Positions 1 through 8,815 of a DNA stretch of 64,000 bases are shown piece after piece (position 1 is the stretch's first letter; every line of letters starts with the position of its first letter). The notes under the pieces are model-generated. The model searched no databases. It was not told the DNA's origin and saw only the letters and a list, made by a program, of their open reading frames with translations. The translations under genes were made by a program, and so were the position numbers. Source of the stretch: Bin87 sp964347975 (GTDB lineage: Bacteria > Chloroflexota > Dehalococcoidia > Lucifugimonadales > UBA3495); contig CAYGAY010000002.1 in assembly GCA_964347975.1 (NCBI GenBank), forward strand, positions 1 through 64,000. The letters are read 5' to 3'.

Positions 1-117
1 GGCAACGCTGGTATCAGGGGTAGATTTTACATAACCAGCGCGTGTTGGGAATACCTGCCCCTGCAAAGCATCGTCGATGCGGCAAAAGACTGTTATCATC
101 ATGGTGTCCAGGTCCAT
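1..117 (-). CDS. Transposase N-terminus, cut by the window edge
   Basis: Thirty-nine codons of a minus-strand protein run off the left edge. The ATG at 117-115 is preceded by GGGGAGG six bases away, a strong ribosome binding site. The N-terminus contains FCRIDDAL, which resembles LYCKIDDAL in the same place of the complete transposase at 4659-5444. That local likeness is the only evidence for the call. The inverted repeat of this element could not be identified in the 118-222 interval, so whether it is intact is unknown. Confidence 0.5.
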   Translation of the reverse strand, partial: MDLDTMMITVFCRIDDALQGQVFPTRAGYVKSTPDTSVA

Positions 118-222
118 TATGCGCCTCCCCGGGGTATTGGCTATCCCCAGTAAAAGCGTCCGGGCCTGGATTTGCAACCATCTAAAACTTGCACACCGGG
201 TTAGTTGATAGAGGAAGTAGGG

Positions 223-975
223 ATGCAGTTTTCCGGCAAACTGTTCGTCATTGCCGCGCTGTCGGTTACGGCGTTGCTGGTCAGCAACATCATCGCCGTC
301 AAGCCGGTTACGCTGTTCACACTGCCGTTCAACCTGATTGGCAGCAACCTGTTTGTGGTGTCGGCGGCCATCGTGTGCTTTCCGGTGGGCTACATCATCA
401 GCGACATTCTGACCGAAGTGTACGGGTTCCGGGTGGCGCGAGGTGTCATCTGGCTGGGCTTTGTTTGCAACCTGCTGATGGTGTTTCTTTTTTGGGTGGG
501 CAACATCATCCCCGGCGCCGTGTTCTGGGAAGATGAGGCGTCCTACGAGACCATTCTGGGCGCCACGGGATGGATAATGCTCGGCTCCTTTGTCGCCTAT
601 ATCGTGGGGGAGTTCGTCAACGCGATGGTGATGGCCGTGCTGAAAAATCGGACGCAGGGGCGGATGCTGTGGTTGCGCACTATCTCCTCGACGATTTTGG
701 GGCAGGGGATAGATTCCATACTGTTTTTCACCATTGCCTTTGGCGTTTCGGGCCTGTGGGTAGTGGACGGCTCGTGGGCGCCAGTGTTCAACGCCGCCGT
801 CTGCGGTTGGATTGCCAAGTCGGTGTACGAGATCGTTGCCACTCCGATCACCTACGCCGTAGTGGGCTGGCTGAAGCGCACCGAGCGGATGGACGCCTAT
901 GACGCGCCTCGCTCGCTGAACCCCTTTGGGGTGTTCGGCGGGGCCGACACCAACGCGGCGACGGCGGCCGGCTGA
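223..975 (+). CDS. Queuosine precursor transporter (YhhQ/QueT, DUF165 family)
   Basis: A 250-residue integral membrane protein with about six hydrophobic segments. It carries the family signature around DILTEVYG (after the second membrane segment), followed by an Arg-rich turn. Members import queuosine precursors such as preQ0/preQ1 across the inner membrane for tRNA modification. The ATG at 223 is chosen over the upstream TTG at 205 because GAGGAAG lies just before it. No que biosynthesis gene is visible nearby, which fits a salvage role. The substrate assignment is family knowledge, not shown by the sequence. Confidence 0.85.
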   Translation: MQFSGKLFVIAALSVTALLVSNIIAVKPVTLFTLPFNLIGSNLFVVSAAIVCFPVGYIISDILTEVYGFRVARGVIWLGFVCNLLMVFLFWVGNIIPGAVFWEDEASYETILGATGWIMLGSFVAYIVGEFVNAMVMAVLKNRTQGRMLWLRTISSTILGQGIDSILFFTIAFGVSGLWVVDGSWAPVFNAAVCGWIAKSVYEIVATPITYAVVGWLKRTERMDAYDAPRSLNPFGVFGGADTNAATAAG

Positions 976-977
976 TT

Positions 978-1121
978 ATGCCGCGCCCGGCCTTTATCGC
1001 TAACCTGCGGGGGCACGGTCTGCCGTGGCATCGCGCGCTGGCCGCCGTATTCGCCAACAACTGGCGCAAGCTGCGGAAGGGGCAAAGCTGCTGCGGCAAT
1101 CACGGGCAGCCGGGGTGTTGA
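978..1121 (+). CDS. 47-residue microprotein with a CCGNHGQPGC tail
   Basis: A short ORF starts two bases after the transporter stop. It encodes 47 residues: an amphipathic, basic middle (FANNWRKLRKGQ) followed by the C-terminal CCGNHGQPGC, with three Cys and a His in the last ten residues that could bind a metal or a disulfide partner. The defined Cys-rich end and the tight spacing to the transporter argue that it is real, probably cotranscribed. The start ATG overlaps the transporter stop region and has no strong binding site, so translational coupling is likely. Function unknown. Confidence 0.55.
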   Translation: MPRPAFIANLRGHGLPWHRALAAVFANNWRKLRKGQSCCGNHGQPGC

Positions 1122-1233
1122 CGGAGGTAGCGATGCCGGCGTGGCCGGCGGCGATTGACAGTTGCCCGCTGTAGCATTAGGGTGAAACCGTCGCTAATCA
1201 TGGGGCGGTCGCGCTTTGCGAAGGGTTCAATGG

Positions 1234-1635
1234 ATGCTGGGCAGGGCGATTGCAGGCAGGTATTGGGTTGTTTATTACCTGGTTTATGTATTCAGCGTCG
1301 CAGCGTTGTTGTGGCTTTATTGGGAGCAACTGGATTGGAACCTCGGCCAACAAAAGGAGACGCTGTTTTTGCTGGCCGCCGTTTTCGGCGCGTCCGCCGG
1401 ATTCGCCTTGCTGGTGGCAATCGTCCCGGAGGTGCTAGGTCATATGGTGCTGCTGATTCCGCAAGCGTGGGAAAAAGCGAAAAGTCGTGGACGGCAGGAG
1501 GGGCGCAAAACGGAGCGCGACCGGGTGCAGGACATCATCGCCCGGTATGGGCAGAAAGACCCCGAGTCAGGGGCAATCGTCATTACCCCGGAGGGGGCGG
1601 AGCAGTTGCTCAAGGGCTCCGGCGAGACCTCTTGA
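1234..1635 (+). CDS. Small membrane protein of unknown function
   Basis: 133 residues with two hydrophobic segments near residues 8-30 and 43-70, followed by a charged, Lys/Arg/Glu-rich cytoplasmic tail (KSRGRQEGRKTERDR) that ends in a short domain with VITPEGAEQLL. The ATG at 1234 follows AAGGG at a good distance; a TTG at 1216 in the same frame is the alternative. The tail resembles sequences seen on small membrane-anchored proteins that scaffold a partner, but no family was recognised. It sits just upstream of the broken glycosyltransferase locus on the same strand. Confidence 0.55.
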   Translation: MLGRAIAGRYWVVYYLVYVFSVAALLWLYWEQLDWNLGQQKETLFLLAAVFGASAGFALLVAIVPEVLGHMVLLIPQAWEKAKSRGRQEGRKTERDRVQDIIARYGQKDPESGAIVITPEGAEQLLKGSGETS

Positions 1636-1674
1636 CGCCGCGTCCGTTGCGGGCATGACTGGCACGGGCCGGAC

Positions 1675-2883
1675 TTGACTGACTGCCCCCTGACCATTTT
1701 GATTCTCTGCCGCAACGAGGCGGGTTCCATCGCCCACTGCGTCGGCGAAGCGTGCGGGTTTTTGGAGCGCAACGCCATCGCCGGCGAGGTGCTGGTAGTG
1801 GACAATGGCAGCAATGACCGCTCGGCGGCACTGGCAACAGCGTCCGGCGCGCGAGTGGTTGCCGAACCAAATCCGGGCTACGGCAATGCCATCCGGGCCG
1901 GCATCGCCGCCGCCCGCGGGCAATTCATCATCCTGGGCGACGGCGACGGCGAACACGACCTGAACGCGCTGTAACCCTTCTGGGATAAACTGCAAGCCGG
2001 CTATGACTTGGTGATTGGCAACCGCTTTACCGGGGAAATGCCGGCCGGGGCGCAGCCTTTTCTGAACCGTTACGTGGGCGCGCCGCTGCTGTCGAGCATC
2101 GGCAAGCTGTTCTCCGGCGCGCCGGTGAGCGACTTTCACTGCGGCCTGCGCGGGTTCAACGCCGACGCCGCGCGCTCGCTGGGGCTGCAAGCGCCGGGGA
2201 TGGAACTGACCAGCGAGATGGTGGTCAAGGCCATCCGCCGCAACCTGTCCATCGCCGAGGCGTCGGTGACCCAGCGGCCCGCCCTGGATCCCGACCGTTC
2301 CTCGCACCTGCGGATTTGGGTCGACGGTTGGCGGCACTTGCGCCTGCTGCTGATGCTGTCGCCCCGCTGGATGTTTTTCTATCCGGCCTGCGTCCTGCTG
2401 GCGGCGGGGATATTCTTTATGGCGCTACCCGCGCTGTACCCGGTGGAAGCCGGTGGCCGGTTCGGGGCCTACACGATGCTGTTTGGGGCGGCTTTCGTCA
2501 TTTGCGGCGCACAGTTGGTGGGCTTTGCTCTGCTGGCGCACGTTTTTTACGAGACCGTCGGCTTGTCCTCGGGAGGATTGGCGGCCAGAGTGCAGCAGTA
2601 CCGCATCTTGGAAAACGGCCTGATGGCGGGCTTTACGCTGGCGTTGGCCGGGGTGGCCGGCAGCGTGTGGAGTCTGTTCGTGTGGGCCGGCGGTGTTGAT
2701 GTGGAGACCCGTTTGCGTATCGCCATCCCTTCCGTAACCCTGCTGATTCTGGGCGTGCAGGTGATGTTTGCCGGCTTTCTGCTGGCGCTGCTCGCCACGC
2801 AGGGGCAGAGTCGGGGGAGGGGAGTAAAACGTTATGGCGGGGTGGTTTTGGGCAAAGTTGGCGGCGTGGCGCTGGCGCATTGA
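1675..2883 (+). pseudogene. Family 2 glycosyltransferase interrupted by an in-frame stop
   Basis: Two ORFs in the same frame form one 402-codon gene. The first 99 codons carry a GT2 nucleotide-sugar fold with LCRNEAGSI, VVDNGSNDRS and the acidic GDGDGEHD metal site. The second begins KLQAGYDLVIGNRFTG, has the conserved DFHCGLRGF motif and ends in about four membrane segments, as in dolichyl-phosphate-sugar synthase-like enzymes that load sugars on a polyprenyl carrier. A TAA at 1972-1974 lies between them, six codons after the acidic motif, where the family continues without a break. The start is a TTG with a weak binding site. It overlaps the next gene by 50 bases, so they were cotranscribed. 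Confidence 0.8.
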
Positions 2884-4633
2884 CTGGTTCATCCTGCTGC
2901 CGGCGGCGCTGGGCGTGGCGGCGGCTGGCCTCATCCTGTTGCGCGAAGCCACGTATGGCGTGGGCCTGACCGTTGATTCCTCCGCTTACATATCGGTAGC
3001 GCGTAATCTGTTGGAAGGAAACGGGTTCCTGCAACGAAATGGGGGCACATACCAGGACGCGGCCCCCTTCTATCCGATGACGCTGGCCTTCGACGGCATA
3101 TTTGGTCCGGATGCGATAGTCGCCGCCGGGTACGTCAATGCCGCGGCCTTCGGGCTAACCGTTTTTGTAGCAACGCTGTGGCTGCGCTGGCGCGGCGTCT
3201 CGCCCTTTCTTGTTGTCTGGGCCGGCGGAGCTTGCGCCCTGTCGCTGACGCTGGCGCAACTCGCAGCTTCCGCCTGGACCGAGCCTTTATTCATTCTGTT
3301 TAGCGTACTCTCGCTTTTCGCGCTGGATAGATTCCTTGACAGCGATAAACGGTCATACCTGATTTGGGCGGCGGTATGCGCTGCCCTGTTTTGCTTGACC
3401 CGGTATATGGGCGTGGCTTTAACGTGCGGCCCATTGCTATTGCTGCTGTTGCAGAAAGGCGCAAGACTCCCGGCAAAAGCAAGAAACGCCGCCGTCTATG
3501 CCGTCATTGCGTTGACCCCCATCGGGGCGTGGATGCTGCGCAACTTTCTGCTTTCGGGGTCGCCGACCGGACAAAGTTATCCGACAGGCTTTTCCTGGTT
3601 GGGCAGTTTGCATAGCGCAAGCAGTGAGTTCATCAGGCTGGGCTTTGGCAATATCAGCTTTAATCCTCAACTTGGGATTTGCCAAAATATCCGGCGTCAC
3701 CATAGACGGAGACCCTACGTTTGCCGGTGTGGGCATTATGATCGGGATTTTGCTGGCAGCAGCAGCCGGCGTCGGATACGGGCTGATATTGCTGCGCCGC
3801 CGGGGGCATTCACTGGATTGGGGAGCGTTGGCCGTTCCGGCGGTTTTCCTGTCGGTTTATGCGCTTTTCCTGGCAATCCTCTTTCCGATTACTATATAGC
3901 AATCTATTGGAGATTTACGGCGCCGATGTACATGCCTGCGCTGGTGGCAACTACGCTGGTTCTTAACGAGTTCCTCACTTATGCTGTGGCTCGGCGTCCG
4001 TCCGTAACGTTGCCATTTTTGCGGAGACGGAGTAGCAGCACGGGCGCAATGGCAACGATAAGTTTGCCGGCGCTTGTCCTGATGGCCGGCCTGTTCCTCT
4101 GGCTCTTGCCGCAAGTTTATACAAACTACCACAACATAAAACACTGGCTGGACAACGGTGGGTACGGTTACTCGTCCCGGCAATGGGCCGAGTCCGAGAC
4201 CGTCCGCTACCTGATTTCACGCCCGCTTGATGGCCGCCTCTGGACCACCGCCGGGCGTGCGCTGTACCTACTGCCCGATGTTCCAGGAGATTATCGTCAA
4301 CTCCCGCCCAACCTGCCGGATAACTGGCCGCAGTGGGTTGCAGATGCTCACGCAGATGGTAAAGACGCTTATTTCGTCTGGTTCCACGACAATCTGTACT
4401 CGTGGTTCTACTTCGTGAACCCACAATACAGCTTTGGCGACATTGGCGCACTGCCGGGAATGGAAATAGTGGCGATTCTGGCAGACGGCATCATACTCAA
4501 AAGCAGCAAGGATTCTCCCTCCAATTCCGGAGTTTCTGTTACGGATGCGCTTTTGCAGGACGCCCAACCCGTTATCCAATCCGATTTTGACGTGTACCTG
4601 GACGATAATGCCAACCGACTGATTTACGTGCGG

Positions 4634-4638
4634 TATGA
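4634..4638. repeat. Target-site duplication, left copy (TATGA)
   Basis: TATGA directly precedes the left inverted repeat and is repeated at 5534-5538 directly after the right one. It belongs to the Tyr-Glu codons of the interrupted glycosyltransferase, so one copy is original sequence and the other was made on insertion. Confidence 0.85.
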
Positions 4639-4654
4639 ACCATTGGTGCTAGTT
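4639..4654. repeat. Left terminal inverted repeat of the insertion sequence
   Basis: Sixteen bases exactly complementary to 5518-5533. The transposase stop codon lies five bases inside it. Confidence 0.9.
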
Positions 4655-4658
4655 AGTG

Positions 4659-5444
4659 TCAGAGGGTGAAGCGGGCAATAGAGCGGTGGATGCGTCCATT
4701 AGCGTCTGGTTCCAATCCATTCCATTGCGCCAGGATGTTGAAAGCCGCAACGGTGTAGGCCAGATGGGCGCTGAAACCCTCCCACACTCGATGGCGCATC
4801 TCTTTGGTGTTCCACACTACTGACATCATGGAGAAAGTGGTTTCCACCGCCATCCGCGCGTTCCACTGACCGCGCTTGCAGACCTTGACGTTGGCCGGGT
4901 TGCCTTGGGCCCGGTGAAAGCCGGTGTCGGTGAGGATAATCATTTGACCGTCGTAGCCAGCGAGCAGGAACCGAAAAGTCTGGTCGTGGACATTAGCGCC
5001 AGCGCAGTCCCAATCGGTGATCAAGCCCCACTGATTCTGTACGATGCAGAGCTTGCCACCGCTGATCCAACGGTGGTTGGACTTGCCTTTCCGGCCGATT
5101 TGGTCCGCCCGTCGCCCATCCCGCACGGGATGGCGCAGTTCCACCCCGTAGCTGTCGGCCACGCCCAGGATGGTGGGTTGGGCCAGGAAGTACCCGGTCC
5201 AGTCCTGTTGGGCTTGTAAGCGGCGGAAGAGCCGGGTGCGCTCCGGCAGTTTGGGAAAGAGGCCGCCATAGTTGTCTTTGAGCCAATGGTAGAAGGGCCG
5301 CTGCTTGACGTTCTTCATGGCCCAGAGGACACCGATGGCGACCAGCTCGCTGAGCGAGAGGATCGCCTGGGAGTGCTGGGGCGTCCGCGGCAAGGCATCG
5401 TCTATTTTGCAGTACAGTTCGGTGATAAAATCGGTGATGTTCAC
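4659..5444 (-). CDS. DDE transposase of the insertion sequence (IS982/IS5-like)
   Basis: 261 residues. The N-terminal part (ELYCKIDDALPR, SELVAIGVLWAMK, LFRRLQ) matches the DNA-binding half of IS982-type transposases. Candidate catalytic acids are D in VADSYGVEL, D in LTDTGFH and E in AVETTFSMM, in the order expected for the RNase-H-like DDE fold. The start is a GTG at 5444 with GGAGGA seven bases upstream. It appears full length with no disruption, so the element may still move. The exact IS family is not certain from motifs alone. Confidence 0.85.
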   Translation of the reverse strand: MNITDFITELYCKIDDALPRTPQHSQAILSLSELVAIGVLWAMKNVKQRPFYHWLKDNYGGLFPKLPERTRLFRRLQAQQDWTGYFLAQPTILGVADSYGVELRHPVRDGRRADQIGRKGKSNHRWISGGKLCIVQNQWGLITDWDCAGANVHDQTFRFLLAGYDGQMIILTDTGFHRAQGNPANVKVCKRGQWNARMAVETTFSMMSVVWNTKEMRHRVWEGFSAHLAYTVAAFNILAQWNGLEPDANGRIHRSIARFTL

Positions 5445-5517
5445 GGGGTTCCTCCGCTCTGGAGTGTTGTCAACTCACAGCATAGTGGAACCTCGTGGCA
5501 TTTTCAAAATCACCTCA

Positions 5518-5533
5518 AACTAGCACCAATGGT
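5518..5533. repeat. Right terminal inverted repeat of the insertion sequence
   Basis: AACTAGCACCAATGGT, the exact complement of 4639-4654, followed at once by the second TATGA copy at 5534-5538. The 70 bases between it and the transposase start should hold the transposase promoter. Confidence 0.9.
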
Positions 5534-5857
5534 TATGAATGCGGCACTACTGACGTTGCGCCCCGCTTTTTCTTGCACATCATCCCGGTTGATCATGCCG
5601 ACCTGCCTGGCCACCGCCAGCAGTACGCCTTCGACAACTTGGATTTCCGTTTCGACCGGCACGGCTTTCTGGACGGCGGGCGGTGCGTGGCGATGCGCGC
5701 CCTGCCCGGCTACGCCATCGACCGCATCAGGACGGGCCAGTTCACCGCCGCGGGGCAGATTTGGGAAGGGGAGTTTGCGCTCAGCGAGTAGTCGCAGCAT
5801 CTTACAATTATCGTTGCGGACGTAGCGTAGCAATTCCGCGCGCCAGTTCGCAGAGAG

Positions 5858-6598
5858 TCAGCCGTCCCGCAGCCGCCAGAGTTCCGCCTCAAGCTCGCGG
5901 ACACGCGCTTCGGCCTGCCGGCGCGCTTCGCGTTCTTGAATGCGGGCCGCGCGTTCCGAATCGGCGCGGGCGCGCTGGTCATCGTAGGTCAGGATATGCT
6001 GCTCAGTCGCCGGGTCGTACCACCCCAGCCGGCCCTGTTCCCATCGGAGGTGCAAATTCAATACCGCACTGTACCCCTGTAAAATGTCCTCCGATAATCG
6101 CGCGACGGGGATGGGTTCGTAGCGTCCGTCCACCAGCCGGTCGCCGGCCAACCGCGCGCCGTGATATTCGCCGGTCTCGTCAAACCGCCAGTATTCCAAG
6201 ATGCCCAACGCGGCGTAGTCGTCCCGCTTTTCTCCGGTGTCAATGCGGGCAGTGCTCTCAGAAGCCACTTCCAGCACGAAGTCGGGCGGTTTGCCCTGCT
6301 CCGAGATGATGTAGCCGTTGCTGGCCTCGTAGGCTGCCGGGTTCACGTCGAAGGCAATCAGCAAGTCGGGCCGTCGCCGGCTGATTGTGCGGTCGCCGGG
6401 GGCGCGGACAATCCAGCGTTCGGCGGTCACTAGCGTGGTGTCGGGGTTGTCCAGGTGGTGGATGAGGTGGTGGCTGTTGCCGAGCTTGTGCACGTGGTCG
6501 TAGCTGGTCATTTCGTCGGGCTCTCGGGGGGGCGGATCCGGTAGTCGGAAACGGCTCCCGGGTTGCGGCGTCTCGGCGGTGGTGTGGGCGGTAGTCAT
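5858..6598 (-). CDS. Uma2 family (DUF820) PD-(D/E)XK-like protein with coiled-coil tail
   Basis: 246 residues. The core holds the family pattern RRRPDLLIAFDV (metal-binding Asp), PPDFVLEVAS (Glu in the E-x-x-S strand) and KRDDYAALGILEYW, which together make a restriction-endonuclease-like fold. A highly charged Arg/Glu tail (residues about 205-246) should form a coiled coil. The ATG at 6598 follows GGAGG. Uma2 proteins are called putative endonucleases, but their biological role is not established. One of four Uma2 genes in this window and the most divergent of them; it has no partner gene and is divergent from the esterase. Confidence 0.85.
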   Translation of the reverse strand: MTTAHTTAETPQPGSRFRLPDPPPREPDEMTSYDHVHKLGNSHHLIHHLDNPDTTLVTAERWIVRAPGDRTISRRRPDLLIAFDVNPAAYEASNGYIISEQGKPPDFVLEVASESTARIDTGEKRDDYAALGILEYWRFDETGEYHGARLAGDRLVDGRYEPIPVARLSEDILQGYSAVLNLHLRWEQGRLGWYDPATEQHILTYDDQRARADSERAARIQEREARRQAEARVRELEAELWRLRDG

Positions 6599-6734
6599 GC
6601 TGAACCTCCGGGAGTTAGCCGGAATGTCGGGAACTCCGTGTTGCGGCTGTGAGCAAGATTATACGGCGTTCCTCCGCGGGTATGTTAGGATGACGCCATT
6701 CGTTCATCCATCCCCGCCACCAGGAGCGTATCTT

Positions 6735-7442
6735 ATGCACACAGAGCAGCGCCGGGTTTCCGGCGACGGCCTTCACTATCTGGCCATTTTTCCCGACGAT
6801 TACGACGCCGACGCCGACTATCCCCTGGTGGTGATGCTGCATGGTTTCGGCGCCAATATGCAGGACCTGGCGGGCCTCGCGCCGTCCATAAACCGAAAAG
6901 GTTATGTGTACGTGTGTCCCAATGCACCCATTCCCTTTGAGCTGGCGCCGGGGATGATCGGCTACGGTTGGCACCCGCCGCGGGGGCAGGCCACGGAAGA
7001 ACACTATTCGCAGGCGGAATCCCTCCTTGAAACTTTTTTCACCGAGGCGCTGAGCGAGTTTCGGGCTGAGGGCGGCCGGGCCATTCTCCTGGGTTTTTCC
7101 CAGGGTGGAGGGATGACTTATCGCATGGGGTTGGGGCGTCCTGACCAGTTTACGGCGTTGATCGCGCTGAGCGCTTCGCTACCCGATCCGGAGGCGCTGC
7201 GTCAGCGGCTGCCGGACCACAGGGATCAGCGAGTGTTTGTAGCTCACGGGCTATATGACCAGATGGTATCAATGGATAGCGCCCGGCGCACCCGGGAATT
7301 CCTTGACGCCGAAAACTACAATCTATCGTACAACGAGTACAGCATGGGACACGAAATCCCGGTTGAAGTGCTGCGCGACATGGTTCCCTGGATGGAGGCG
7401 CTGCTGCCTCCTCTTGTTGAAGAAACTGACCGGATCTTTTGA
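6735..7442 (+). CDS. Alpha/beta hydrolase, phospholipase/carboxylesterase family
   Basis: 235 residues. LVVMLHGFGANMQDL supplies the oxyanion loop, GFSQGGGM the nucleophile elbow with catalytic Ser, and later HGLYDQMV and MGHEIPVEVL give the Asp and His of the triad. Size and motifs match the small cytoplasmic esterases related to YpfH and acyl-protein thioesterase. The ATG at 6735 has AGGAG seven bases upstream, and the reading further upstream overlaps the divergent Uma2 start, so that extension is rejected. It is 16 bases from the next gene, which suggests cotranscription. The natural substrate cannot be read from the sequence. Confidence 0.85.
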   Translation: MHTEQRRVSGDGLHYLAIFPDDYDADADYPLVVMLHGFGANMQDLAGLAPSINRKGYVYVCPNAPIPFELAPGMIGYGWHPPRGQATEEHYSQAESLLETFFTEALSEFRAEGGRAILLGFSQGGGMTYRMGLGRPDQFTALIALSASLPDPEALRQRLPDHRDQRVFVAHGLYDQMVSMDSARRTREFLDAENYNLSYNEYSMGHEIPVEVLRDMVPWMEALLPPLVEETDRIF

Positions 7443-7458
7443 GAGAGGTGCCATAATT

Positions 7459-8385
7459 ATGAAAGCCACCACCAAACTGCGCCAAATGCTCGCTTCCGAC
7501 CAGATGGTTGTAGCCCCGTTCGTCCTTAACGCTCTGCATGCCCGCATCGCTGAAGACGTGGGACACCAGGCCGTTTATATGACCGGCGCCGGCACCGCTG
7601 CCGAGCGCGGCTTTCCCGACGTTGGACTGCTTACCATGACTGAGATGGTCGCCAACGCCAAATACATCGCCGACGCGGTGGACATCCCGGTAATCTGCGA
7701 CGCGGATACCGGCTACGGCAACCCACTCAATGTGCGCCGGACCGTGCGCGAATATGAAGCGGCCGGCGTCGCGGCCATTCACCTGGAGGACCAGGTATTT
7801 CCCAAGAAATGCGGCTTCTTCGCCGGGAAGCAGGTGGTTCCCGTGGCGGAGCACACGCAGAAAATCCATGCGGCCCTGGACGCTCGGAACGATCCCGATT
7901 TCGTGATCATCGCCCGGTGCGACGCCTACGCCGTTACCGGCTGGGAAGATACCGTGCAGCGTTGCCGGGCTTACGTTGATGCCGGAGCGGACCTGGTGTT
8001 CGTTGATGGGATCAAGTCCCAGGAGGACATCCAGCGCTACGCCACAGACCTGGCGGATGTGCCGAGGATGTACAACGGCGATCTGGCGACCACCCGGACG
8101 ATGAACGATCTGGGATACAAGATCATGATCTGCGGCAGCACCATCTGGCTGATTTACAAGCAGGTCCGCGCCGCATATGAAGAGCTCATGAGCGAGGGAA
8201 AGGTGAACCCCGACCGCTACGGCACCCGCTGGGATGTGGCTTCGGTGTTGGGGCTGGATGCGATCTACGAGCTGGAGAAGAAGTACGGCGTACAGGACGT
8301 GGGCACCGATGTGGCTGCGCTGGCCTCCGCTCAGGCCGCCCAGCAGGCGGCCGACACGGCTGTGCTTACGCCGGCAGACGACTGA
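7459..8385 (+). CDS. Isocitrate lyase/PEP mutase superfamily enzyme
   Basis: 308 residues forming a (beta/alpha)8 barrel. DADTGYGN (Mg-binding acids), LEDQVFPKKCGFFAGK (the KKCG active-site loop with catalytic Cys) and the following VIIARCDAY strand are typical of 2-methylisocitrate lyase and its relatives, which split or rearrange C-C or C-P bonds of small carboxylates. The Cys in KKCG points to lyase chemistry rather than phosphonate formation, because PEP mutases lack it. The Ala/Gln-rich C-terminus is variable. No prpC or prpD is nearby, so the substrate stays open. The ATG follows GAGAGG. Confidence 0.8.
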   Translation: MKATTKLRQMLASDQMVVAPFVLNALHARIAEDVGHQAVYMTGAGTAAERGFPDVGLLTMTEMVANAKYIADAVDIPVICDADTGYGNPLNVRRTVREYEAAGVAAIHLEDQVFPKKCGFFAGKQVVPVAEHTQKIHAALDARNDPDFVIIARCDAYAVTGWEDTVQRCRAYVDAGADLVFVDGIKSQEDIQRYATDLADVPRMYNGDLATTRTMNDLGYKIMICGSTIWLIYKQVRAAYEELMSEGKVNPDRYGTRWDVASVLGLDAIYELEKKYGVQDVGTDVAALASAQAAQQAADTAVLTPADD

Positions 8386-8425
8386 CCTTGCCGGTTCGGA
8401 CCGGGCCGCGAGTGGAGGTCTGGCA

Positions 8426-8803
8426 ATGAGCGACCGCTACCGGATGCTGTACGACGGCGCCTGTCCAATGTGCAGCCGCGAAGTGATGAACCTGTATCGC
8501 CGCCGGCCCGACGCCATTGAGCCGGTGGACATATCCGACCCCGATTTCGATGCTGCCGTCCTGGGCTTCACCCATGAGCAGGTACAGTCCGCCCTGTACG
8601 GCATCCGACCCGACGGCAGCATCACCGTCGGAATGGAGAGCCTGCGCGAGGGGTATCGGCTGGCCGGCGCCGGCTGGCTGATTGGCTGGACCGCCTGGTG
8701 GCCGGCCCGCCCGGCCTTTGACGCCCTTTACCGCAACTTCGCCCGCAATCGGATGCGTATCAGCAATTGGCTGGGCCGTTGCGACGGGCACTGCCGGGTG
8801 TGA
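8426..8803 (+). CDS. DCC family thiol-disulfide oxidoreductase (DUF393)
   Basis: 125 residues. LYDGACPMCSREV near residue 7 gives the DxxCxxC thioredoxin-like motif of the family. The second half contains a hydrophobic stretch (GWLIGWTAWWPARPAF) and ends with a Cys-containing RCDGHCRV tail. Such proteins are predicted redox enzymes of unknown partner. GGAGG lies eight bases before the ATG. It sits 40 bases after the lyase and 12 before the transporter, so all are probably in one transcript. Confidence 0.8.
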   Translation: MSDRYRMLYDGACPMCSREVMNLYRRRPDAIEPVDISDPDFDAAVLGFTHEQVQSALYGIRPDGSITVGMESLREGYRLAGAGWLIGWTAWWPARPAFDALYRNFARNRMRISNWLGRCDGHCRV

Positions 8804-8815
8804 ATGCGAAAATAG

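Larger units (their letters stand above)
4639..5533. mobile_element. Complete insertion sequence (895 bp) with inverted repeats and target duplication
   Basis: The ends are perfect 16-bp inverted repeats, ACCATTGGTGCTAGTT at 4639-4654 and its complement at 5518-5533, flanked by the 5-bp direct repeat TATGA. A single transposase gene fills the element on the minus strand. Size, a single ORF and short terminal repeats fit a DDE element of the IS982/IS5 type. It lies inside the glycosyltransferase gene. The left end supplies nine foreign codons and a stop to the upstream part. Perfect repeats and an intact duplication indicate a fairly recent insertion. Confidence 0.9.
2834..5791 (+). pseudogene. 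GT-C-like membrane glycosyltransferase split by an insertion sequence and two frameshifts
   Basis: Begins with MAGWFWAKL and reads about ten membrane segments, with an acidic DSSAYISVARNLLEG loop typical of GT-C sugar transferases (GT39/GT83-like). Between about 3650 and 3890 the membrane-like reading lies in a different frame (ISGVTIDGDPTF through LAILFPIT) and then returns, so two opposite indels are present. At codon 601 an insertion sequence enters. Joining 4638 to 5539 restores one frame through RLIYVRYE-CGTTDVAPRFFLH, and the downstream part (FFLHIIPVDHADLP, IRTGQFTAAGQ) is a normal C-terminal domain for this family. The repaired protein would have about 685 residues. Presently it should be non-functional. 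Confidence 0.85.

Noticed and set aside
1132..1170. Twelve-codon ORF after GGAGG
   Set aside because: Too short and without conserved features; the binding-site match may be chance.
1972..1974. Recoded stop in the family 2 glycosyltransferase
   Set aside because: The codon is TAA, which is not recoded to Sec or Pyl, and no Cys is expected there. A mutation or sequencing error is simpler.
6579..6734. N-terminal extension of the esterase
   Set aside because: It would overlap the divergent Uma2 start; the ATG at 6735 has its own AGGAG and gives the normal family length.
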